The notes beneath the pieces are model-generated. The model saw only the letters and a program-made list of their open reading frames with translations, did not search any database and was not told the DNA's origin. The translations under genes were made by a program, and so were the position numbers. Of a stretch of DNA of 64,000 nt, positions 58,017 through 64,000 are shown piece by piece. The stretch is from Achromobacter xylosoxidans (GTDB lineage: Bacteria; Pseudomonadota; Gammaproteobacteria; Burkholderiales; Burkholderiaceae_B), in NCBI RefSeq assembly GCF_014490035.1, contig NZ_CP061008.1, forward strand, positions 2,852,001 to 2,916,000. The letters run 5' to 3'. Position 1 is the first letter of the stretch; the number at the start of each line of letters is the position of its first letter.

Positions 58017-59162
58017 ATGCGTCTGAACCAGTGCCAGAACTTCCACGACTTTCGCCGCATGGCCCGCCAGCGGCTGCCAGGCCCCATCTTCAATTACATC
58101 GACGGCGCCGCCGACGATGAAACCACCTACCGCCGCAACACCGCGGCCTTCGAATCCTGCGACCTGCTGCCCGATGTGCTGCGCGGCGTGGCGGAGGTGG
58201 ACATGTCGGTGACGGTCATGGGCCAGAAGCTGGCGCTGCCGGTCTATTGCTCGCCCACCGCCTTGCAGCGCCTGTTCCATCATGACGGCGAACGCGCCGT
58301 GGCCGCCGCCGCGGGCAAGTTCGGCACCATGTTCGGTGTGTCCTCGCTGGGCACCGTCAGCCTGGAAGAAGCCCGCAAGATCAGCGGCGGCCCCCAGGTC
58401 TACCAGTTCTACTTCCACAAGGATCGCGGCCTGAACCGCGAGATGATGGCCCGCGCCAAAGAGGCCGGCGTGCAGGTCATGATGCTGACCGTGGACAGCA
58501 TCACAGGCGGCAACCGCGAGCGCGACAAGCGCACCGGCTTCGCCATTCCGTTCAGGCTCAACCTGGCCGGCATCGCGCAGTTCGCCATCAAGCCCGCCTG
58601 GGCGCTCAACTACCTCACCCACGAACGCTTCCGGCTGCCGCAGCTGGACACCCACGTCGACATGGGCGGCGGCGCCATGTCCATCAGCCGCTACTTCACC
58701 GACATGCTGGACCCGGCCATGACCTGGGACGATGTCGCCGCGATGGTGCAGGAATGGGGCGGGCAATTCTGCCTGAAGGGCGTGATGTCGGTGGAAGACG
58801 CCAGGCGCGCAGCCGACATCGGCTGCACCGGCATCGTGCTGTCCAACCACGGCGGCCGCCAGTTGGACGGATCGCGCAGCGCCTTTGACCAGCTCGCGGA
58901 AATCGTCGACGCGGTCGGCGACCGTATCGACGTGATGATGGACGGCGGCGTGCAGCGCGGCACTCACGTGCTCAAGGCCCTGGCGCTGGGCGCCAAGGCA
59001 GTGGGCCTGGGCCGCTACTATTTATTCCCGCTGGCGGCCGCGGGCCGGCCGGGCGTGGAGCGCGCGCTGGAACTGATGCGGGTCGAGATCGAGCGGGCCA
59101 TGAAGCTGATGGGGTGCAGGACCGTCGCCGAACTGCAGCGGCGGCACCTGCGGTTCCGCTGA
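58017..59162 (+). CDS. lldD: FMN-dependent L-lactate dehydrogenase / alpha-hydroxy-acid oxidase
   Basis: A 381-residue TIM-barrel flavoprotein oxidising L-lactate (or a related 2-hydroxy acid) to the keto acid, passing electrons to the quinone pool at the inner membrane. The active-site signature SNHGGRQLDGS carries the catalytic His and FMN-binding Arg. The N-terminal GPIFNYIDGAADDETTYRRN and the quinone-linked insertion region (about 180-235) fit LldD. DGGVQRGTHVLKALALGAKA is the phosphate-binding part. Start ATG 58017 follows AAAGG; the longer upstream frame is not used. No lldP/lldR genes are nearby, and 2-hydroxy-acid specificity should be treated as probable only. Confidence 0.88.
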   Translation: MRLNQCQNFHDFRRMARQRLPGPIFNYIDGAADDETTYRRNTAAFESCDLLPDVLRGVAEVDMSVTVMGQKLALPVYCSPTALQRLFHHDGERAVAAAAGKFGTMFGVSSLGTVSLEEARKISGGPQVYQFYFHKDRGLNREMMARAKEAGVQVMMLTVDSITGGNRERDKRTGFAIPFRLNLAGIAQFAIKPAWALNYLTHERFRLPQLDTHVDMGGGAMSISRYFTDMLDPAMTWDDVAAMVQEWGGQFCLKGVMSVEDARRAADIGCTGIVLSNHGGRQLDGSRSAFDQLAEIVDAVGDRIDVMMDGGVQRGTHVLKALALGAKAVGLGRYYLFPLAAAGRPGVERALELMRVEIERAMKLMGCRTVAELQRRHLRFR

Positions 59163-59177
59163 TCGGGCATCGCGGTT

Positions 59178-59209
59178 CGCGGATCGGGCAGGATAGGCCG
59201 CGATCCGCG
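59178..59209. terminator. Hairpin between lldD and the autotransporter gene
   Basis: Perfect 9-bp arms CGCGGATCG (59178-59186) and CGATCCGCG (59201-59209) with a 14-base loop lie between the convergent stops at 59162 and 59220. No T run on either strand. Confidence 0.45.
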
Positions 59210-59219
59210 GGCTTGCGCT

Positions 59220-62200
59220 TCAGAACGCGATCTTCACGCCGAGCTTGCCGTTGAAGTTCTGGCCATCGCCTCTCAGGCTGATCTCCGAGCCCACGCTGCC
59301 GTACATGGAGACATTGCGTTTGACGCCCACGTCCGCGCCCAGGTTCAGTTGCACCGATGCGCCCTTCATGTCGGCCCGGAACGGTACATAGCCGTTCTGT
59401 GATGAGAACTCGGTGGTCGGATTGGTCAGGAACTCGTTGACGAGGCTGGCGCGCAGCCAGGTCGTCGCGACCCGCTTGCCGTCTGGCCCGGGATCCAGTT
59501 CCACCGTGCGCGCCAGGCGCACTCCCAGGCGGCCCCTAAGGCTGTCTACGTCGTTGAAGCGGATCTTGGCGGCGCCGTCGTTGGCATCGTTGAGGTTGAC
59601 ATTCTGGAACACCAGTTGCGCCTGCGGCTCGATCACCCATTCGTCGTTCAGGCGGAACGGATAGCCGCCTTCCAGCGAGGTCGCGAAGCCGAAGCCGCGC
59701 GTGTCCAGGTTGTAGCCCGCGGGCGAGCGGCCGTTGTCCACGTCGTAGCGCGTGCCTTGGATCACCGCGTCGACATACCAGCCTTCCTTGCCGATATGCG
59801 TCCAGTAGCCGCCCAGCGTCACGCCGTTCATGGCCGCCTGGCCGGCCGAGCGGCCATCCAGGTGGTCGACGTCGGCTGTGGCGCGGCCGAAGGCGACATA
59901 AGCGCCGGCGTGGTCCATGCTGCCGTTGGCGTTGGCGCGGCGATAAAGGTCCACGCCGGATTGCAGGCCATAGATCTTGTAGTCGTAGTCCGGGCCTCGG
60001 GATCCCAGGATGCCCGAGTTGCTGCCGTTGCGCTCGCCTGTCACGCCGATGACGCGGCCCCATGCCAGGGAATTGCTGCCGGTCGGCGTGGAGGGCAGGG
60101 CGTAGCGCGCCTCGCCGATGCGTTCATGTAGCGAGTCGAGGAAGGTCGAACCGTAGCGCAAGGCCAGCTCCGGCGTCGCCACGGCCGTGGAGACTTCGGG
60201 CCGGTAGTTGGGCGGTGCGGGCGGCACGGGCGTGGGCGGGTTGGGCGGCACCGGCGGCTCGGGCGGGTTCGGTGGAACCGGGGGCTCGGGGTTCTTGCAC
60301 GCGGGATTGCTGGGCGCGGCGGCGCAATCCACCGTCGATCGCAGGTACCAGTTCTGCAGCCCGCTGGCGTCCACGCTGGAGCGTTGCAACGTATAGGCAT
60401 ACGGGCCCGCGGCGACGTAGCCGCCGGCATTACCTAGCGTGAACGCGCTGGTGGCCGTGGTGCCGCCATTGACGGCATCGACCAGCAGAATGCCGTTGCC
60501 GGTAGTCACGGCGCCCGCGCCGCCGGCGTTGGTGACGATCAGTGAAGACGAGCCTGAGGCCGTGCCGCCATTGATCACCAGGCGGTCTGACGGCGAACTA
60601 TCGTCGCCGAGCAAGGTGTTCATCGCGATCCTGCCGCCCTGGCCTGCGTAGTTCGGCGTCGTCAGCGTGGTGCCGGGCGCGGTGCCGGTGCCCATGTTGA
60701 TGAGGCCGGCATTGGTCACGCCGGCCACAGTCTGGTTGTAGCCGCTCAGATCGAGCGTACCCGCTGCCGCCACGTTCACGGCTGAGTTGGGACTCAGCGT
60801 GGAGGCCGCGCCCGCGCGCAGCACGCCGTTATTGACGTTGGTCGGACCGCCATGGGTGTTCTGCGCAGTCAGGATCGTCGTGCCGGTGCCGTTCTGATTG
60901 ACGGTGCCGCTGCCGGAGATCAGGCCGGCGAACGTGACCGCGTCGGAGCGATTGAAGCTTAGCGCGCCGCTGTTGGCCACGTCGCCCAGGATGGCGCCGG
61001 ATGTGCCGCCATTGCCCAATTGGAGCGTGCCTGCGGAAATGGTGGTGCCGCCGGTATAGGTGTTATCTGCGGTCAGGATGGTGGTGCCGGTGCCGATCTG
61101 GTTGACCACACCGCTGCCGGAGATCAGGCCGGCGAAGGTCTGGACATCAGAGCGGTTGAAGGTCAGCGCGCCGTTGTTGTCCACGTTGCCCAGGATGGCG
61201 CCGGTCGTGCCGCCATTGCCCAGTTGGAGCGTCCCTGCGGAAATGGTGGTGCCGCCCGTGTAGGTATTGTTTACCGTCAGGATGGTGGTGCCGGTGCCGA
61301 TCTGGTTGACCGTGCCGCTGCCGGATATCAGGCCGGGGAAGGTCTGGATATCAGCGCGGTTGAAGGTCAATGCGCCGTTGTTGGACACGTCGCCCAGGAT
61401 GGCGCCGGACGTGCCGCCATTGCCCAGCTGGAGCGTGCCTGCGGAAATGGTGGTGCCACCCGTATAGGCATTGTCCGCTGTCAGGATGGTGGTGCCGGTG
61501 CCGATCTGGTTGACCGTGCCGCTGCCAGAGATCAGGCCGGGGAAGGTCTGGACGTCGGCGCGGTTGAAGCTCAGCGTGCCGTTGTTTGCGACGTCGCCCA
61601 GGATGGCGCCAATGGTGCCGCCGTTGCCCAGCTGCAGCGTACCTGCCGAGATCGTGGTGCCGCCGGTGTAGGTATTGTCGGCGGTCAGAATCGTGGTGCC
61701 AGAGCCGATCTGGTTGACCACGCCGCTGCCGGATATCTGGCCGGCGAAGGTCACTACGTCGGAACGGTTGAAAGCCAGGACTCCATTGTTTGCCACATTG
61801 CCCACGATGGCGCCCGACGCGCCGCCGTCGCCCAATTGCAGGGTGCCTGCGGCAATCGTGGTGCCGCCGGTGTAGCTGTTGTTGCCTGTCAATACGGTGG
61901 TCCCGGTGCCGATCTGGTTGACCACGCCACTGCCCGAAATCTGGCCTGCGAGCGTCATGGTGTCCGAGCGGTTGAAGGTCAGCGCTCCGTTGTCGACCAC
62001 ATTGCCGAGGATGGCGCCCGAGGTACCACCATTGCCCAGCTGCAGCGTGCCCGCCGAGATCGTGGTACTGCCGGTGTAGGTATTGTCGGCGGTCAGGATC
62101 GTGGTGCCAGAGCCGATCTGGTTGACTCTGCCGCTGCCGGAGATCAGCCCGGAGAAGGTCTGGACGTCGGAGCGGTTGAACGTCAGCGCGCCATTGTTCG

Positions 62201-63827
62201 CGACGTTGCCCAGGATGGCGCCCGAGGTGCCGCCGTTGCCCAGCTGCAGCGTGCCGGCCGAGATCGTGGTGCCGCCGGTGTAGGTATTGTCCGCCGTCAG
62301 GATGGTCGTGCCCGCGCCGATCTGGTTGACCACGCCGCTACCGGAGATCAGGCCAGGGAATGCCACGGTATCGGAGCGATTGAAGGCCAGCGCCCCATTG
62401 TTGGTCACGTTGCCCAGGATGGCGCCCGAACTGCCGCCATCGCCCAGTTGCAGCGTGCCCGCAGAGATCGTGGTGCCTCCCGCATAGGTATTGTTGCCTG
62501 TCAGCACCGCGGTGCCGGCGCCGATCTGGCTGACCGAACCGCTGCCGGAAATCTGGCCTGCGAACGTCAGGGTGTTGGAGCGATCGAACACCAGCGCCCC
62601 ATTGTTCGCTACGTTGCCGACGATCGCGCCCGTGGTGCCGCCATTGCCCAACTGCAAGGTTCCAGCCGCGATGGCGGTGCCGCCGGTATAGGTGTTGTTG
62701 GCCGTCAGTATCGTGGCGCCCGTGCCATTCTGGTTGACCACGCCGCTGCCCGAGATCAGGCCTGCGAACGTCACGCTGTCAGTGCGGTTGAAGTTCAGGA
62801 TGCCGTTGTTTGCGACGTTGCCCACGATGGCGCCGCTGGTGCCGCCATTGCCCAATTGCAGCGTGCCGCCGGCGATCGTGGTACCGCCCGTGTAATTGTT
62901 GTTGGCGGTCAGTATTGTGGTGCCGTTGTAGGTGCTGAGCTTGCCCGCGCCGGTGATGCCGGGAGTAAACACATAGCCGGCGGTGTTGGTGTGGTTGAAC
63001 ACCAGTCCGCCTGTTGCGCCCAGGGTCAGGCTGGGACTGGGGCCCGTCAACGACAGCGTGCCAGGGGCCGCCGCAGCGGCCAGCGCGGCAGCGCCGATAT
63101 TGATGACGCCTTGTGAACTGGCCGCTCCGCCAACCACGGCGCTGGTCGCACTGACCACGGCATCGTTCGAAATGGTCACGGCGCCGTTGCCCGAAGCGCC
63201 CACGCTGAGTTGAGCGCTGCTGTTCCACTGCGTGCCAGCGCCGCTGACCGTCACCACGCCCACGCTGCCCGGGTCGTAGCCGACAACGGCGGCCGCATTG
63301 CTCACGACCGCGCTGTCGCTGATCTGCAGCGTGCCGTTGCCGGTCTGGCCCACGCGCATGAAGCCGGTGGTGTTCAGCTGCGATCCCAGGCCGCTTACCG
63401 TAACGGTGCCGGTGCCGCCCGCCGCCACGCCCACATAAGTGTTGGTCGTGCTTCTGACGACACCGCCGTTCGAAACACCCAGCGTGCCCGTGCCCGAGAA
63501 CCCTACGGACAGGCCAGCGCTGTTCGTCCATTGCGCTCCCGTGCCGCTCACCGTCACATGGCCGGTGCTGCCGACCTGCCGGCCGATGAAGCCGGATCCG
63601 TTGGACACCACGCCGGTCGCGCCAATCTGCAGCGTGCCGGTACTGGTGTTGCCTACCGTGAGGGAACTGGCTCCCAGGTTCCAGGGCGAACTCTGCGACC
63701 CGGGAACGGTGACTATCGATCCGCCGTCGATGGTCTGGGAGTAGGCGGGGAAAGCGCCCAACGCGATCAGGAATGCGCTGGAAAGCTTGAATGACAAGCG
63801 GACGTCAATTGGTGACAAGGGCTGCAT
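59220..63827 (-). CDS. Repeat-rich autotransporter (type Va secretion) with ten tandem 68-residue repeats
   Basis: A 1535-residue self-secreting surface protein. Signal peptide: residues 1-30 (cleaving after AYS). Residues 56-245: four ~50-residue beta-helix repeats (VGxTGxGTL...VVSN...VTVSGxGxQW). Residues 321-1000: ten copies of a 68-residue passenger-associated repeat (GTLQLGNGGTSGAILG ... FNRSD ... LISGSGVVNQIGTGTTILTA). A proline linker (PEPPVPPNPPEPP) follows, then a C-terminal beta-barrel of about 280 residues ending KLGVKIAF. The only passenger cysteines lie just before the linker (VDCAAAPSNPACKN). No RGD motif or protease triad is evident. Likely an adhesin or surface-coat protein. 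Upstream (63828-64000) is unusually AT-rich and holds a palindrome. Confidence 0.92.
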   Translation of the reverse strand: MQPLSPIDVRLSFKLSSAFLIALGAFPAYSQTIDGGSIVTVPGSQSSPWNLGASSLTVGNTSTGTLQIGATGVVSNGSGFIGRQVGSTGHVTVSGTGAQWTNSAGLSVGFSGTGTLGVSNGGVVRSTTNTYVGVAAGGTGTVTVSGLGSQLNTTGFMRVGQTGNGTLQISDSAVVSNAAAVVGYDPGSVGVVTVSGAGTQWNSSAQLSVGASGNGAVTISNDAVVSATSAVVGGAASSQGVINIGAAALAAAAAPGTLSLTGPSPSLTLGATGGLVFNHTNTAGYVFTPGITGAGKLSTYNGTTILTANNNYTGGTTIAGGTLQLGNGGTSGAIVGNVANNGILNFNRTDSVTFAGLISGSGVVNQNGTGATILTANNTYTGGTAIAAGTLQLGNGGTTGAIVGNVANNGALVFDRSNTLTFAGQISGSGSVSQIGAGTAVLTGNNTYAGGTTISAGTLQLGDGGSSGAILGNVTNNGALAFNRSDTVAFPGLISGSGVVNQIGAGTTILTADNTYTGGTTISAGTLQLGNGGTSGAILGNVANNGALTFNRSDVQTFSGLISGSGRVNQIGSGTTILTADNTYTGSTTISAGTLQLGNGGTSGAILGNVVDNGALTFNRSDTMTLAGQISGSGVVNQIGTGTTVLTGNNSYTGGTTIAAGTLQLGDGGASGAIVGNVANNGVLAFNRSDVVTFAGQISGSGVVNQIGSGTTILTADNTYTGGTTISAGTLQLGNGGTIGAILGDVANNGTLSFNRADVQTFPGLISGSGTVNQIGTGTTILTADNAYTGGTTISAGTLQLGNGGTSGAILGDVSNNGALTFNRADIQTFPGLISGSGTVNQIGTGTTILTVNNTYTGGTTISAGTLQLGNGGTTGAILGNVDNNGALTFNRSDVQTFAGLISGSGVVNQIGTGTTILTADNTYTGGTTISAGTLQLGNGGTSGAILGDVANSGALSFNRSDAVTFAGLISGSGTVNQNGTGTTILTAQNTHGGPTNVNNGVLRAGAASTLSPNSAVNVAAAGTLDLSGYNQTVAGVTNAGLINMGTGTAPGTTLTTPNYAGQGGRIAMNTLLGDDSSPSDRLVINGGTASGSSSLIVTNAGGAGAVTTGNGILLVDAVNGGTTATSAFTLGNAGGYVAAGPYAYTLQRSSVDASGLQNWYLRSTVDCAAAPSNPACKNPEPPVPPNPPEPPVPPNPPTPVPPAPPNYRPEVSTAVATPELALRYGSTFLDSLHERIGEARYALPSTPTGSNSLAWGRVIGVTGERNGSNSGILGSRGPDYDYKIYGLQSGVDLYRRANANGSMDHAGAYVAFGRATADVDHLDGRSAGQAAMNGVTLGGYWTHIGKEGWYVDAVIQGTRYDVDNGRSPAGYNLDTRGFGFATSLEGGYPFRLNDEWVIEPQAQLVFQNVNLNDANDGAAKIRFNDVDSLRGRLGVRLARTVELDPGPDGKRVATTWLRASLVNEFLTNPTTEFSSQNGYVPFRADMKGASVQLNLGADVGVKRNVSMYGSVGSEISLRGDGQNFNGKLGVKIAF
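60828..62867 (-). repeat. Ten in-frame 204-bp tandem repeats in the autotransporter passenger
   Basis: Ten units of exactly 68 codons run without gaps from GTLQLG (codon start 62867) to ...NVNN (end 60828). Units 3-9 are most alike and the first and last most diverged. Each unit has the form GTLQLGxGGxxGAIxGxVxNxG, then LxFxRSD, then GxISGSGxVxQ, then GTxxLTxxNTYTGGTTIxA. Near-identical neighbouring DNA makes copy-number change by recombination likely. Confidence 0.92.
63093..63662 (-). repeat. Four ~150-bp repeats in the N-terminal passenger
   Basis: Units start near residues 56, 106, 157 and 207 (period 50-51 residues), each with VGxTGxGTLxI, a VVSN-like turn and VTVSGxGxQW; the fourth is shorter. 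Sequence similarity is protein-level rather than DNA-level, so they are older than the 204-bp array. Confidence 0.75.
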
Positions 63828-63953
63828 CTTCTCTACTCACTTAATCAAAAGAAATTCAGTGAAGTGATCGTCTGCGCGTAATGCCTGCCAATTGAATTTG
63901 CCGGTGGGTGAACAACCGACGAGGGCAGGCAACAAGAATAAGCCTGTTTATCG

Positions 63954-63968
63954 TTGTTGTTACAACAA
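63954..63968. promoter_or_regulatory. AT-rich palindrome upstream of the autotransporter
   Basis: TTGTTGT-T-ACAACAA is a perfect inverted repeat with 7-bp arms and one central base, 127 bases before the ATG at 63827, in the least GC-rich stretch of the window. It is a candidate repressor or activator site; the regulator is not in view. Confidence 0.45.
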
Positions 63969-64000
63969 TAAATAGGGTCATATAACGACGCGCAGGAATG

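Noticed and set aside
60828..62867. Regularly spaced repeats resembling a CRISPR array
   Set aside because: The whole 204-bp unit repeats with no unique spacers, stays in frame inside a coding sequence, and no cas genes are present.
61020..63116. A 698-residue plus-strand frame, and a ladder of 66-residue frames at 204-bp spacing
   Set aside because: These arise from the antisense and alternative frames of the ten autotransporter repeats; the minus-strand frame has signal peptide, linker and barrel.

Overview
The window is a stretch of a GC-rich (about two-thirds G+C by eye), densely coded betaproteobacterial chromosome. The gene families point to Burkholderiales, family Alcaligenaceae (Achromobacter or Bordetella-like): orphan Bug (TctC-type) solute receptors next to catabolic genes, a TRAP transporter, many LysR/AraC regulators, an Alcaligenaceae-style repeat-rich autotransporter, and housekeeping genes (greB, the long single-chain purL, lldD) with betaproteobacterial features. 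The genus is an inference. I saw no rRNA, tRNA, insertion sequence, prophage or CRISPR array.

Layout. 0-12 kb: greB; a TRAP dicarboxylate-type transporter operon (dctQ-dctM-dctP, minus strand); purL; and a Fur-box-controlled FecI sigma / FecR anti-sigma / TonB-receptor surface-signalling iron-uptake set. 12-19 kb: a methyl-accepting chemotaxis protein, an M20 peptidase, a DUF1415 protein, and a two-gene unit of a Bug receptor plus a BAAT-like acyl hydrolase. 19-25 kb: a probable catabolic island of sulfatase, cupin and Bug receptor (minus), facing a LysR regulator over a perfect palindrome, followed by an FAD monooxygenase. 25-38 kb: mixed metabolic and envelope genes, including two adjacent membrane proteins with a His...Asn-Cys hydrolase signature, a deacetylase, a BBE-type flavoenzyme, a MurA paralogue, a deaminase, a DUF899 protein, a solitary outer-membrane barrel, a DUF4239 protein and a diguanylate cyclase. 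38-46 kb: two exported DUF1254-type proteins facing an AraC regulator, a PhnB-like protein, a three-gene exported-protein locus containing a tandem pair of six-cysteine paralogues, and an AraC-VOC pair. 46-52.7 kb: a membrane-anchored nuclease, a second diguanylate cyclase, small proteins, a radical SAM/B12-type enzyme and an NAD(P)-binding protein.

52.7-57.4 kb is the most unusual locus. Two composite proteins are divergently transcribed: a plant-type ferredoxin/ferredoxin-reductase chain fused to a complete M24 (Xaa-Pro peptidase/creatinase fold) domain, and a MocR regulator (GntR winged helix plus PLP aminotransferase domain) carrying an additional AraC DNA-binding domain at its C terminus, overlapping a VOC gene by four bases. 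An inverted repeat covers the regulator's start region. The AraC part with its downstream VOC gene mirrors the free-standing AraC-VOC pair at 45.5-46.4 kb, which suggests how the triple-domain regulator arose.

57.5-64 kb: a small exported protein, lldD-type L-lactate dehydrogenase, and a 1535-residue autotransporter whose passenger holds ten tandem 68-residue (204-bp) repeats in frame, with an AT-rich palindrome upstream. Start sites were chosen from Shine-Dalgarno spacing, signal peptides and promoter overlap, and often differ from the longest open frame.
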